Position numbers and translations under genes: made by a program | The notes under the pieces: model-generated | The model's input: the letters and a program-made list of their open reading frames with translations, nothing else | Told to the model about the DNA's origin: nothing | Databases searched by the model: none | Shown: piece by piece, positions 20,382-28,420 of the stretch | Numbering within the stretch: the stretch's first letter is position 1 | Layout: every line of letters begins with the position of its first letter | DNA from: Microbacterium sp. HD4P20 | GTDB lineage: Bacteria; Actinomycetota; Actinomycetes; Actinomycetales; Microbacteriaceae | Direction of reading: 5' to 3' | Assembly: GCF_019449275.2 (NCBI RefSeq) | Contig: NZ_JAHZQZ020000008.1 | Span: forward strand, 1 to 64,000 | DNA: 64,000 nucleotides

Positions 20382-21853
20382 TGCCGACGCTGTACGCACC
20401 CGGGTCGACCCCGGTCGCCGTCACGCCGCACGGGTTCGTCGTCCTCGGGCCCGAGACGCCGCACACGCTCGCGGCGCGGATCCGCTCACTCGTGGCCGAG
20501 GGTCGCGGGCTGGGCGGGGTGATCGAGGCCCTCACCGGCGCGTACGGCACGTCGCTGACGGCGATCCCGCCGTTCGGCGTCGCCCTGGCCGAGGGTGCCG
20601 CGGTGCGGATCGCCGTCCGTGGAGACATCGCCTTCGACGTCGAAGCCACGCAATCCGAGCGCGTGTCGGGTGCCGGCGTCACGACCTGGACCGAGCGGCT
20701 CGTCTCGGGTGTGATCAGGGTCGTGTTCTCGCCGGACGGCTCCCTCCCGGCCGAGCTTCCGGTCAACGACGCCGTCGTCCTGGCGTCGGTCGTGACGTGG
20801 GATGCACCGGCACCGGCACCGACCCAGGCACCAGCACCGGCGTCGGCCGCGGTCGGCGCTACGTCCGTGTCGGGCGCTCAACCCGCTCCCGAGCCCGATC
20901 CTGCCGCCCGGCCCGAGGCAGTCGCAGCCGCCGCGAAGGCGGAGCCCGGGGCGGAGCCGGAGCCCGGGCTGGAACCCGATCCCGAGCCCGAGCCCGATCC
21001 CGAGTCGGCCGCGCCTGCCGCCTCACCGGAGCCGGTCTCGCCGGGCCTTTCGTCGAACCCGCTCGCCGTGCCCGCGCCCATGCCGCCGTCGTCGGGCCCG
21101 CCCGCGAAACCTCAGCCTGCGCGACCTGAGACCGGCGAGCAGCCGGTGGCTCCCGCATCCGCTCCGGTGCCCTCGGGGCTCATCGACTCACGCGCCGTGC
21201 TGTCGCTCACCGAGACGCTGATCCCCGCCGACTCGACGGTGCACACCGACCGCGGTCCCCAACGCGACGAATCGGGCGATGCGCCGGCCGACGCGCAGCC
21301 GGTGAAGGCCGATGAGGAGGCCTTCGCGGCGACGGTCGTCCGTCACCCCGGGGATGCCGCTCCGCTGCCTGACGCACTGCCCGGCGACCACGACGGCGAG
21401 ACGATCTCGCTCGCACAGGCCCGGGCGCTGAAGGCGGCGGCGGGCGAGTCGCCGTCGGCGGCAGTGCCGGTGTCTCCGTTCACATCGCCGCTCGCCCCGC
21501 CGCGCCCGCCGGCTCCGGGGCAGGTGCGGCTTTCGACGGGCCAGGTGGTGATGCTCGATCGCACGGTCGTGATCGGACGCCGTCCGCGCTCGACGCGTGT
21601 GAGCGGAACCGACCTGCCGCACCTGGTCGCGGTGGACAGTCCCCAGCAGGACATCTCGCGCAGTCACGTCGAGCTTCGTGTCGAAGGCGAGAGCATCGTG
21701 GCGACCGACCTGCGCACCACGAACGGCACGACACTGCTGCGTGCGGGGAGCGAGCCGATGCGTCTGCACCCCGGAGAAGGCTCGGTGGTGGTTCCCGGTG
21801 ACGTCCTCGATCTCGGAGACGGCATCACCGTCGCCATCGAGGCGGTGTCGTGA
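20381..21853 (+). CDS. FHA-domain protein with long Pro/Ala linker
   Basis: The 490-residue protein has an N-terminal beta-rich domain of ~120 residues not recognised as a known family, a disordered Pro/Ala/Glu-rich stretch (~140-390, including PEPEPDPE repeats), and a C-terminal FHA domain from ~395 (VIGRRPRS, DISRSHVELRV, DLRTTNGTTLL). A strong AGGAGG at 20369-20374 precedes the start, and the ATG overlaps the phosphatase TGA by one base. There is no membrane helix. It is a likely kinase substrate or adaptor; phosphothreonine binding is known for the domain, the partner is inferred. Confidence 0.87.
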   Translation: MPTLYAPGSTPVAVTPHGFVVLGPETPHTLAARIRSLVAEGRGLGGVIEALTGAYGTSLTAIPPFGVALAEGAAVRIAVRGDIAFDVEATQSERVSGAGVTTWTERLVSGVIRVVFSPDGSLPAELPVNDAVVLASVVTWDAPAPAPTQAPAPASAAVGATSVSGAQPAPEPDPAARPEAVAAAAKAEPGAEPEPGLEPDPEPEPDPESAAPAASPEPVSPGLSSNPLAVPAPMPPSSGPPAKPQPARPETGEQPVAPASAPVPSGLIDSRAVLSLTETLIPADSTVHTDRGPQRDESGDAPADAQPVKADEEAFAATVVRHPGDAAPLPDALPGDHDGETISLAQARALKAAAGESPSAAVPVSPFTSPLAPPRPPAPGQVRLSTGQVVMLDRTVVIGRRPRSTRVSGTDLPHLVAVDSPQQDISRSHVELRVEGESIVATDLRTTNGTTLLRAGSEPMRLHPGEGSVVVPGDVLDLGDGITVAIEAVS

Positions 21854-23514
21854 GCGCGAAGCGCGCGCCCATGGCGCCGCCCGACCTTCCGGGCTTCACC
21901 TACGTCGACCTGCTCGGATCGGGCGGTTTCGCCGACGTCTACCTGTACGAGCAGCAGCTGCCCAAGCGCCGCGTCGCGGTGAAGGTGCTGCTCACGGACC
22001 GCATGTCGAGCGGATCCGTCGAGGAGTTCACTGCCGAGGCCAACGTCATGGCCATGCTCTCGACGCATCCGGCCATCGTCACGATCTACCAGGCAGGCGT
22101 CGCGCGCGACGGTCGCCCGTATCTGGTGATGGAGTACTGCCCCAAGCCGAATCTGCAGGTGCGTTACCGGCGCGAGCCGTTCTCGATCGCCGAATCGCTG
22201 CGGGTCGGTGTGCAGGTGGCCGCCGCGGTGGAGACCGCCCATCGCGCGGGCGTGCTGCACCGTGACATCAAACCGGCCAACATCCTGGTCACCGAGTACA
22301 ACCGGCCCGCGCTCACCGACTTCGGCATCGCCTCGACCACGGGCGCCGCCGCCGAGTCGGCGGGCCTGTCGATCCCCTGGTCGCCGCCCGAGTCGTTCGC
22401 CGATGTGCCGCGCAGCGACCCGCGCTCCGACGTGTACGCCCTCGGCGCCACGGTGTACACGCTCCTCGCCGGCCATTCGCCGTTCGAGGTGGCCGGTCAG
22501 CGCAACAACGCCGCCGAGCTCATCCACCGCATCGAGACGATGCCGCTGCCTCCCCTCGGCCGTGCCGATGTACCGGCCACGCTGCAGCGGGCGCTGGATC
22601 GGGCCATGGCCAAGCCTTCCGCCGACCGCTACGAGAGCGCCCTCGCGTTCGCCCGCGCGCTGCAGACGGTGCAGATCGAGCTGTCGCACTCGGTCACGGC
22701 GATCGACATCCTCGACGACCACGTCCCCGAGGACGTCGAGCAGGACGAGGACGACGGCCTCACGCGCGTGCGGGGCGTCGTCAGCATCAACCCCGAGACC
22801 AATCCGGCCGCGGGGCTGACACGCCCCTCGGCGCAGACGGCTCCGAGCGGGCGCGCCGGGGCCTTCGCGCCCACCGCGCCGCCGGCGACGGGAACCGTGC
22901 CGTCGGGGTTCGTGCCTGCCGGCTCCGACCCCGCCGAGTTCGAGACCGTGCTTCGCGGCGCGCCCGCCCCGCACACGACGGACCCCTGGGCGATGGCAGC
23001 GACGGATGCCGTGGATCAGACCGTGATCCGTGCTCCCGGTTTCGTCGCCGAAGCACCCCCGGCCCCCGTCGAGGCGGGCGACAGCGGTGCGGCGCCCCGC
23101 CGCCGGACCGGCCTGTGGATCGGGATCGGCGTGGCCGCATTCGTCGTGGTCGCGGTCATCGTCGGGGTGTCGCTGCCCGGCATGCTCGCGGGGACGCCCG
23201 AGCGCACCCCCGTGACCGAGGAGTCGTCGCGGCCGCAGGACCCGGTCGCGGCCGTGGTGCCCGAGCCTGAGAACGTCGTCGGCACCCCTGCCGAGGGCGG
23301 AGTGCGGTTCACCTGGACCAACCCCGACCCGCAGGAGGGCGACCGTTACCTGTACGGCGTGGTGACCCTCGCCGAACCCGAGCCGAGCCTCGAGCCGATC
23401 ACCGACACCGAGATCGTGGTGCCGGCGAATCCCGGCGGTCAGACGTGCATCGATGTGGTGCTCGTCCGCGACGCCGGGCGATCGTCCGACGCCGTCCGGG
23501 GGTGCACGCCGTGA
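21850..23514 (+). CDS. Transmembrane Ser/Thr protein kinase with FN3-like ectodomain
   Basis: The 554-residue kinase has the glycine loop GSGGFADVYL, VAVK (Lys45), HRDIKPANIL (Asp139), DFG (Asp157), PPESF in place of APE, and SDVYALGATVYTLL, so it appears active. Thr/Ser residues lie in the activation segment (STTGAAAESAGLS). A juxtamembrane linker of ~130 residues and one membrane helix (~420-442, WIGIGVAAFVVVAVIVGV) lead to a ~100-residue outer domain with the strand pattern of an FN3 fold (GGVRFTWTNPD, CIDVVLVR) and two Cys. PASTA repeats are absent, so this is not a PknB orthologue. Start GTG at 21850 overlaps the FHA stop as GTGA. It is expected to sense the envelope and phosphorylate the clustered FHA proteins. 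Confidence 0.92.
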   Translation: MSAKRAPMAPPDLPGFTYVDLLGSGGFADVYLYEQQLPKRRVAVKVLLTDRMSSGSVEEFTAEANVMAMLSTHPAIVTIYQAGVARDGRPYLVMEYCPKPNLQVRYRREPFSIAESLRVGVQVAAAVETAHRAGVLHRDIKPANILVTEYNRPALTDFGIASTTGAAAESAGLSIPWSPPESFADVPRSDPRSDVYALGATVYTLLAGHSPFEVAGQRNNAAELIHRIETMPLPPLGRADVPATLQRALDRAMAKPSADRYESALAFARALQTVQIELSHSVTAIDILDDHVPEDVEQDEDDGLTRVRGVVSINPETNPAAGLTRPSAQTAPSGRAGAFAPTAPPATGTVPSGFVPAGSDPAEFETVLRGAPAPHTTDPWAMAATDAVDQTVIRAPGFVAEAPPAPVEAGDSGAAPRRRTGLWIGIGVAAFVVVAVIVGVSLPGMLAGTPERTPVTEESSRPQDPVAAVVPEPENVVGTPAEGGVRFTWTNPDPQEGDRYLYGVVTLAEPEPSLEPITDTEIVVPANPGGQTCIDVVLVRDAGRSSDAVRGCTP

Positions 23515-24251
23515 CGACATCGCGCGCTGCCGACGAGCTGATGGTCGAGTTCGCCGGAGAGGAGTTCCCGGTCGCACCCGGCACCGTGTTCTCCGTCGGG
23601 CGCGAGGGCGATCTCGCCATCGACGACAACCTCTTCCTGCACCGCAACTTCCTCACGATCCAGCACGTCGAGGGGTTGTGGCTGCTGTCGAACGTCGGCA
23701 GCCGCCTCTCGGCGACGGTGACCGACTCGGGTGGCCGCGTGCAGGCGTGGCTGGCACCGGGTGCACGGCTGCCGCTCGTGTTCGCCTCGACATCCGTCAT
23801 CTTCAGCGCCGGTCCGACCACGTACGAGCTGACGATCCACGCCGCCGAACCGGCGTTCCGCGAGACGCCGCCCGAAGAAGACGACGACGGGGCCGACGGG
23901 CTGAGCACGATCGGCGACGTGCCGCTGACGCACAGTCAGCGCCTGATGATCCTCGCGCTCGCCGAACCGGTCCTCAAGCGCGAGGGCACCGGCATGAGCG
24001 ACCTGCCGACGTCGGCGCAGGCCGCTGAGCGCCTGGGCTGGACGCTGACGCGGTTCAACCGCAAGCTCGACAACGTGTGCGACAAGCTCGACCGGATCGG
24101 CGTGCCCGGCTTGCGGGGCGGGGTGCGCTCCTATGCCACGAACCGCCGCGTGCGCCTGGTCGAGCACGCCATCGCGGCGCGGCTGGTGACTCGCAACGAC
24201 CTCCCGCTCCTCGACGTGGAGCACGACGTGCCGGCAGACGACGAAGCCTGA
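23511..24251 (+). CDS. FHA-like protein with C-terminal winged-helix-like domain
   Basis: The 246-residue protein begins with a ~105-residue FHA-type beta sandwich (VAPGTVFSVGREGDLAIDD, FLHRNFLTIQH, LLSNVGSR). The order of motifs is right, but Asn/Gly residues that usually contact phosphothreonine are altered. After an acidic linker (PPEEDDDGADG), residues ~150-235 form four predicted helices including SAQAAERLGWTLTRFNRKLDNVCDKL and a basic wing-like SYATNRRVRL, resembling a winged-helix or sigma-4-like DNA-binding fold. Start GTG at 23511 overlaps the kinase stop (GTGA). As the last gene of the kinase operon it is a candidate output regulator; DNA binding is inference from shape only. Confidence 0.8.
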   Translation: MTTSRAADELMVEFAGEEFPVAPGTVFSVGREGDLAIDDNLFLHRNFLTIQHVEGLWLLSNVGSRLSATVTDSGGRVQAWLAPGARLPLVFASTSVIFSAGPTTYELTIHAAEPAFRETPPEEDDDGADGLSTIGDVPLTHSQRLMILALAEPVLKREGTGMSDLPTSAQAAERLGWTLTRFNRKLDNVCDKLDRIGVPGLRGGVRSYATNRRVRLVEHAIAARLVTRNDLPLLDVEHDVPADDEA

Positions 24252-24278
24252 TCGGCCCGCATCATCCCTCTGCCGCGG

Positions 24279-24836
24279 TCAGCGGCCGGCGTCGTACAGG
24301 TGGCGGCCGCCGTGGCTGACGACCTTCACGACGACACCGCGGCGGTGAAGCTCGGCGACGGTGCGGGTCTCTTCGTCGATGTCGCGTCCGAGCGCGTGCA
24401 CGTTCGCGACGACGAGCACGTCGCCGCCCACCAGCGTGCCGAACAGGCGGACGAGGCGCTCCTCCCACGACTCGAGCGTCTCGGGCGCCGGGTGGCGGAA
24501 GCCCTCGATCGGCACGCCGAACCGCGTCAGATCGTTGCGCTGCTCGACCACCGAGGGCATGTCGTCGCGCGAGATGACAAGGCCGACCAGCCGGGATCCG
24601 GCGGGCCGGGCGCGCCACCAGTTGCGGTCCTGCTGCATCTCGGTGAAGCACTTCGGGCATTCGGCGGCCGGGTGCGGCACGTGCAGCGGGGCCGTGTCGG
24701 CGGATGCCTCTTCTGCGACGGCCCGCGCGACGTCGATCGGTCCGTCGGGCGTCGTGCTCCCGGCATCCGTCATCGTCGCCTGTGCGCCTTCGATGAACTC
24801 GCCCTCGATGGCCTCGCCCTCGATGACTTCGCCCAT
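24279..24836 (-). CDS. Small serine-recombinase-like protein, degenerate catalytic domain
   Basis: The 185-residue protein has an acidic N-terminus, a CPKC pair near residue 61, and a ~95-residue segment that follows the resolvase fold (RLVGLVISRDDMPSVVEQRN, GVPIEGFRHP, GDVLVVANVHALGRDIDE, RRGVVVKVVSHG). The Ser of LVIS aligns with the nucleophile of ARVS in resolvases, and LGR is kept, but the DR of the usual KLDRLGR is HA here, and there is no C-terminal helix-turn-helix or recombinase domain. It is likely a domesticated protein not able to recombine DNA. It converges on the kinase operon, 27 bases away. Confidence 0.65.
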   Translation of the reverse strand: MGEVIEGEAIEGEFIEGAQATMTDAGSTTPDGPIDVARAVAEEASADTAPLHVPHPAAECPKCFTEMQQDRNWWRARPAGSRLVGLVISRDDMPSVVEQRNDLTRFGVPIEGFRHPAPETLESWEERLVRLFGTLVGGDVLVVANVHALGRDIDEETRTVAELHRRGVVVKVVSHGGRHLYDAGR

Positions 24837-24941
24837 GTCAGCCGCCCCTTCGCCCGCACTGTCGGTCTCCCCGCCGCTCCATTCTCTCCCGAGAACGCCC
24901 GCTCGTGTTTCGCGGCGCGGACGGCCGTCCGCCGCGGCGCA

Positions 24942-26786
24942 TCATTCGTCGTCGAGGCGCAGCTCGAGACTGAGCTGGTCGGCGTCGAGCTCGGCGAGCG
25001 CATGTCGCAACGCTGGAGTGCTGTAACCACCGCCCGACGACAGTTCGTTCAGCCGTGTGCGCATCGCCTCGATCATCGCCAAGCGCAGCTCGAGCAGGTC
25101 GCGGGCCGACGCGGTGGCGTCGTCGTCGGGCGGATCGGTCAGCCTCGTGCCGACGCGTTCGAGCAGCTCGCCCGAGAACGGCGACCCGTCGCGGCGACGC
25201 AGGGACGGCGCCGACAGCGCCTCGACCGCAGCCCCGCGCAGTTCGTCGTCGAGCGCGGACTGCTCAGCACGGTCGAGATGGTCGTCGTCCGTGCGCTGCA
25301 GCCGGAGCGCCCGCACCAGCCACGGCAGGGTGAAGCCCTGCAGCATGAGGCTCCCGGCGGCCACCGCGAAGGCGATGAACACCAGCAGCGCGCGGTCGGG
25401 CGTGGCTTCGCGCGGCAGCGTCTGGGCGGCAGCGAGCGTCACGACGCCGCGCATTCCGGCCCACACGATGATGGTGCCGTGCTTCCAGCCCAGCGGCGAG
25501 GCCTGGTAGTAGTTGAGGTCGCCGAGGGCACGACCCACGCGGTCGCGCATCGACGCGAGTCGTCGCTGCGTACGTGGATCGCTCGGATCCTTTGTCACCC
25601 GCGCCCGGCGCTCGAGCCGGCGCTGCCGTCGCGCCAGACGGCGCCCGCGATGACCGGCGGGACGAGCGGATGCCACTGCCTCCGCACTCCGGAACGGTGG
25701 AGGCTCTTCCCCCGCCGCGATCGCGTCGATACGCGCGCTGATCGCCTCGAGCCGCTCGCGCTGCCTTCCGCGTGCCCGGCGGCTCTGCACCCACACCAGC
25801 ACCGACACGTAGGCGGCGCGCACGGCGAGGACGAGGGCGAGGGCGCCCGCGGCGATGCCGATGCCGGTGCCGATGCCGTTGTGCTGCTCGATGTTCTCGG
25901 CCACGATCGCGTTGAGCTCGAGGCCCATCACCAGGAACACCGCGCCTTCGAGCACGAGTTCGACGGTGCGCCAGTTGTGCTCGTCCGACATGCGCTGCTC
26001 CGGGGTGAACCATCGGGCCGCGCCCTGCCCTGTCACGATCCCGGCCACGACCGCCGCGACCAGGCCCGAGCCGCCGAGTTCCTCCGTCGGCAGGTAGGCC
26101 ACGAACGGCACCACGAAGCCGACCGCCGTGTTCGCCGCCGAGTGCCCGATGAGGGCGCGCAGCCGCAGGTTCAGGTATCCGACGACCGCCCCCACCACGA
26201 CCGCGATGAGCACGCCCCAGACGAAGGCGGGAAGGAACCCGAGCCCGATCCTCTCGTCGGCGGCGAGCCCCGCCGTGCCGACAACGGCCGCGGCGATCAT
26301 CGTGCGCAGCAGCACGAGGGCGGTCGCGTCGTTGAGCAGGCTCTCGCCCTCGAGCATCGTGACGACACGGCGCGAGACGCCCAGGCGCTTCACGATCGAG
26401 GTCGCCACGGCATCCGTCGGGCTGAGGATCGCGCCCAGCGCGACCGCTATCGCCGGGTGGATCCCGGGGATCACGGCGAGGAAGAACAGGGCCAGCGCGA
26501 CCGAGCTGAGGATCACCAGCAGGAACGACAGGCCGGCGATCGGACCGAAGTCCCGGCGGAACTCGATCGCGGGAAGCGCGACGGCCGCCGAGTACAGCAG
26601 CGGCGGCAACACCCCCACCAGGATCCACTCCGGGTCGATCTCGGGCACCTGAACGAACGGCAGCAGACTCACTGCCGCGCCGATCAGCAGCAGCACGAGG
26701 GCCCCGGCGATCCCGAGCTTCGGGGCGATCGCCGTCGCGAGCGCGATCACGACGATCGCGACGATGATCACGACGAGCGCTTCCAT
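24942..26786 (-). CDS. Na+/H+ antiporter, CPA1/NhaP family
   Basis: The 614-residue protein has about twelve membrane helices in residues 1-400 and a long charged cytoplasmic tail. Family motifs include ALGAILSPTDAVATSIVKRLG and LEGESLLNDATALVLL, the latter with the Asn-Asp pair of electroneutral CPA1 exchangers. Another helix pair near residues 470-510 (GTIIVWAGMRGVVTLAAAQTLP) matches the conserved CPA1 C-terminal membrane motif. The ATG at 26786 is chosen because hydrophobic homology begins with MEALVVIIV; it lies only 4 bases after the malate dehydrogenase stop, so the two genes are one operon. Confidence 0.9.
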   Translation of the reverse strand: MEALVVIIVAIVVIALATAIAPKLGIAGALVLLLIGAAVSLLPFVQVPEIDPEWILVGVLPPLLYSAAVALPAIEFRRDFGPIAGLSFLLVILSSVALALFFLAVIPGIHPAIAVALGAILSPTDAVATSIVKRLGVSRRVVTMLEGESLLNDATALVLLRTMIAAAVVGTAGLAADERIGLGFLPAFVWGVLIAVVVGAVVGYLNLRLRALIGHSAANTAVGFVVPFVAYLPTEELGGSGLVAAVVAGIVTGQGAARWFTPEQRMSDEHNWRTVELVLEGAVFLVMGLELNAIVAENIEQHNGIGTGIGIAAGALALVLAVRAAYVSVLVWVQSRRARGRQRERLEAISARIDAIAAGEEPPPFRSAEAVASARPAGHRGRRLARRQRRLERRARVTKDPSDPRTQRRLASMRDRVGRALGDLNYYQASPLGWKHGTIIVWAGMRGVVTLAAAQTLPREATPDRALLVFIAFAVAAGSLMLQGFTLPWLVRALRLQRTDDDHLDRAEQSALDDELRGAAVEALSAPSLRRRDGSPFSGELLERVGTRLTDPPDDDATASARDLLELRLAMIEAMRTRLNELSSGGGYSTPALRHALAELDADQLSLELRLDDE

Positions 26787-26790
26787 CCGG

Positions 26791-27813
26791 TTACAGCACT
26801 CCGAGCTCGCGGACGGCGTCGCGCTCGGCGACGAGTTCGGCGACGGATGCCTCGAACCGGCCTCGCGCACGCGCATCGAGCTCCAGCCCCTCGATCACGC
26901 GGTAGCCCTCGCCATCACCGCGCGAGACCACCGGCAGGGAGCACACCAGACCTTCGGGCACGCCGTACTCGCCGCGCGAGACCACGGCGGCCGACGTCCA
27001 TCCCCGGTGCGTGCCGAGCTGTTCGTCGCGCACATGCTCGATCGCGGCGTTCGCGGCGGATGCCACCGACGACGAGCCGCGCACCTCGATGATCTCGGCG
27101 CCGCGCTTCGCGACCCGGGGGATGAACGAGTCGTCGAGCCACGCTCTCGCCGCATCGGGCCCGCCCAGCCGTTCGGCGAGGGCGTCGAGCACCGATCGTC
27201 CATCGGCAAGGGTGGCGTGTGCCACGTCGGGGAACTGCGTCGCGGAGTGATTCCCCCAGATGATGACATCGGCGATGTCGCCCGGCCGCACCTCGAGCAC
27301 GTCGGCGAGCTGGCCCACAGCGCGGTTGAGGTCCAGGCGGGTGAGCGCCGTGAAGCGATCGGCGGGGATGTCGGGAGCGGCGGATGCTGCGGCGATCAGC
27401 GCGTTCGTGTTCGCCGGGTTGCCCACCACGACAGCGCGCACGTCGTCGGCGGCGACGGCGCCGATCGCGGCTCCCTGCGGTCCGAAGATGCCGGCATTGG
27501 CGACCAGCAGGTCGCTGCGCTCCATGCTCGGACCGCGGGGACGTGCGCCCACCAGTAGGGCGATGTTCGTGCCGCTGAATGCCGTGAGCAGGTCGTCGGT
27601 GACCTCGACGTCGTGGAGCAGCGGAAAGGCGCAGTCCTGCAGCTCCAGCGCGGCGCCTTCGGCCGCACGGATGCCCTGCGGGATCTCGAGCAGTCTCAGC
27701 CGCACCGGCCGGTCTCTGCCCAGCATGTCTCCCGCAGCGATGCGGAACAGCAGCGCGTAGCCGATCTGCCCGCCGGCCCCCGTGATCGTCACCGTCGTGG
27801 GTTCGCTGCCCAT
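26791..27813 (-). CDS. mdh: Malate dehydrogenase
   Basis: The 340-residue protein interconverts malate and oxaloacetate with NAD in the TCA cycle. It shows the Rossmann start [16 protein letters not shown], the substrate loop [14 protein letters not shown], the LDLNRAV region, the active-site [12 protein letters not shown]is, and the [16 protein letters not shown] segment typical of type-2 (cytosolic-like) MDH. Start ATG 27813 gives the normal family length. The frame stays open upstream through a repeat array only because that array has no stop codons. A TAGGCT -10 box 8 bases ahead implies a leaderless mRNA. Confidence 0.96.
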   Translation of the reverse strand: MGSEPTTVTITGAGGQIGYALLFRIAAGDMLGRDRPVRLRLLEIPQGIRAAEGAALELQDCAFPLLHDVEVTDDLLTAFSGTNIALLVGARPRGPSMERSDLLVANAGIFGPQGAAIGAVAADDVRAVVVGNPANTNALIAAASAAPDIPADRFTALTRLDLNRAVGQLADVLEVRPGDIADVIIWGNHSATQFPDVAHATLADGRSVLDALAERLGGPDAARAWLDDSFIPRVAKRGAEIIEVRGSSSVASAANAAIEHVRDEQLGTHRGWTSAAVVSRGEYGVPEGLVCSLPVVSRGDGEGYRVIEGLELDARARGRFEASVAELVAERDAVRELGVL

Positions 27814-27820
27814 GCCCCAG

Positions 27821-27826
27821 AGCCTA
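27821..27826 (-). promoter_or_regulatory. -10 box of leaderless mdh promoter
   Basis: TAGGCT on the minus strand lies 7 bases upstream of the mdh ATG, a typical actinobacterial leaderless arrangement. A purine-rich tract (27829-27900 as read on the minus strand) and a tandem repeat array lie directly upstream. Confidence 0.55.
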
Positions 27827-27900
27827 TTCCCCCCGCATCCTCTCTCCTGTTCCTCGCCCTCCCTCTCCGTCCTCCCTCCTCCCTCCTCCGCCCTCCCTCC

Positions 27901-28200
27901 TGCGCCGACCATGTCGGTTCTGCGCCGACCATGTGGGTTCTGCGCCGACCATGTGGGTTCTGCGCCGAGCATGTGGGTTCTGCGCCGAGCATGTGGGTTC
28001 TGCGCCGAGCATGTGGGTTCTGCGCCGAGCATGTGGGTTCTGCGCCGAGCATGTGGGTTCTGCGCCGACCATGTGGGTTCTGCGCCGAGCATGTGGGTTC
28101 TGCGCCGAGCATGTGGGTTCTGCGCCGACCATGCCGGTTCTGCGCCGAGCATGTGGGTTCTGCGCCGACCATGCCGGTTCTGCGCCGACCATGTCGACAT
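27901..28200. repeat. Tandem array of fifteen 20-bp units between divergent promoters
   Basis: Fifteen head-to-tail 20-base units occupy the 300 bases with no spacers. The main unit is TGCGCCGAGCATGTGGGTTC. Variation is limited to GAGC/GACC and GTGGG/GTCGG/GCCGG, with the last unit diverged after its tenth base. Because 20 is not a multiple of 3 and no stop is formed, all six frames stay open across it; these are not genes. A reversed near-copy of the unit follows at 28208-28228. A polypyrimidine tract precedes it on the plus strand. It lies between mdh and the metallopeptidase gene, whose promoters diverge from it. Confidence 0.97.
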
Positions 28201-28420
28201 GCTCGTTCTGAAACCCACATGCTCGGCGAGAAAGGGGCATTGTCGGCGACGAGGGGGCACGGGGTGCCGGGAGGGGGAGCGACGGGAAGGGGATGCCGGG
28301 AGGGATGCGGGAGGGGGAGCGACGGGAAACAGCTCGGAAATTCCAGGCAACAGTGGGGGAAAGGCGGGCTGATCGCGTCGAAACGTGACCGGGCGCGGCG
28401 CCGGGGGTACCGTGAAGGCC
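28201..28420. other. G-rich intergenic stretch with short direct repeats and metallopeptidase promoter
   Basis: After the inverted unit copy, the segment is G/A-rich and repeats a block around GGGAGGGGGAGCGACGGGAA twice (28270s and 28310s). A TACCGT -10-like box at 28408-28413 lies 7 bases before the metallopeptidase ATG. No gene is seen. Confidence 0.6.

Noticed and set aside
21850..23514. PknB orthologue
   Set aside because: No PASTA repeats, an FN3-like ectodomain instead, and no FtsW/PBP genes nearby.
7462..24251. Type VII (ESX) secretion locus
   Set aside because: MoxR, FHA and kinase genes can suggest it, but there are no EccC ATPase, WXG100 or mycosin genes.
24279..24836. Evidence of a prophage or integrative element
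   Set aside because: The recombinase-like protein lacks key residues and DNA-binding parts, and no att repeats, phage or transfer genes were found.
27901..28200. CRISPR array
   Set aside because: The 20-base units are contiguous with no unique spacers, are shorter than usual CRISPR repeats, and no cas genes are near.
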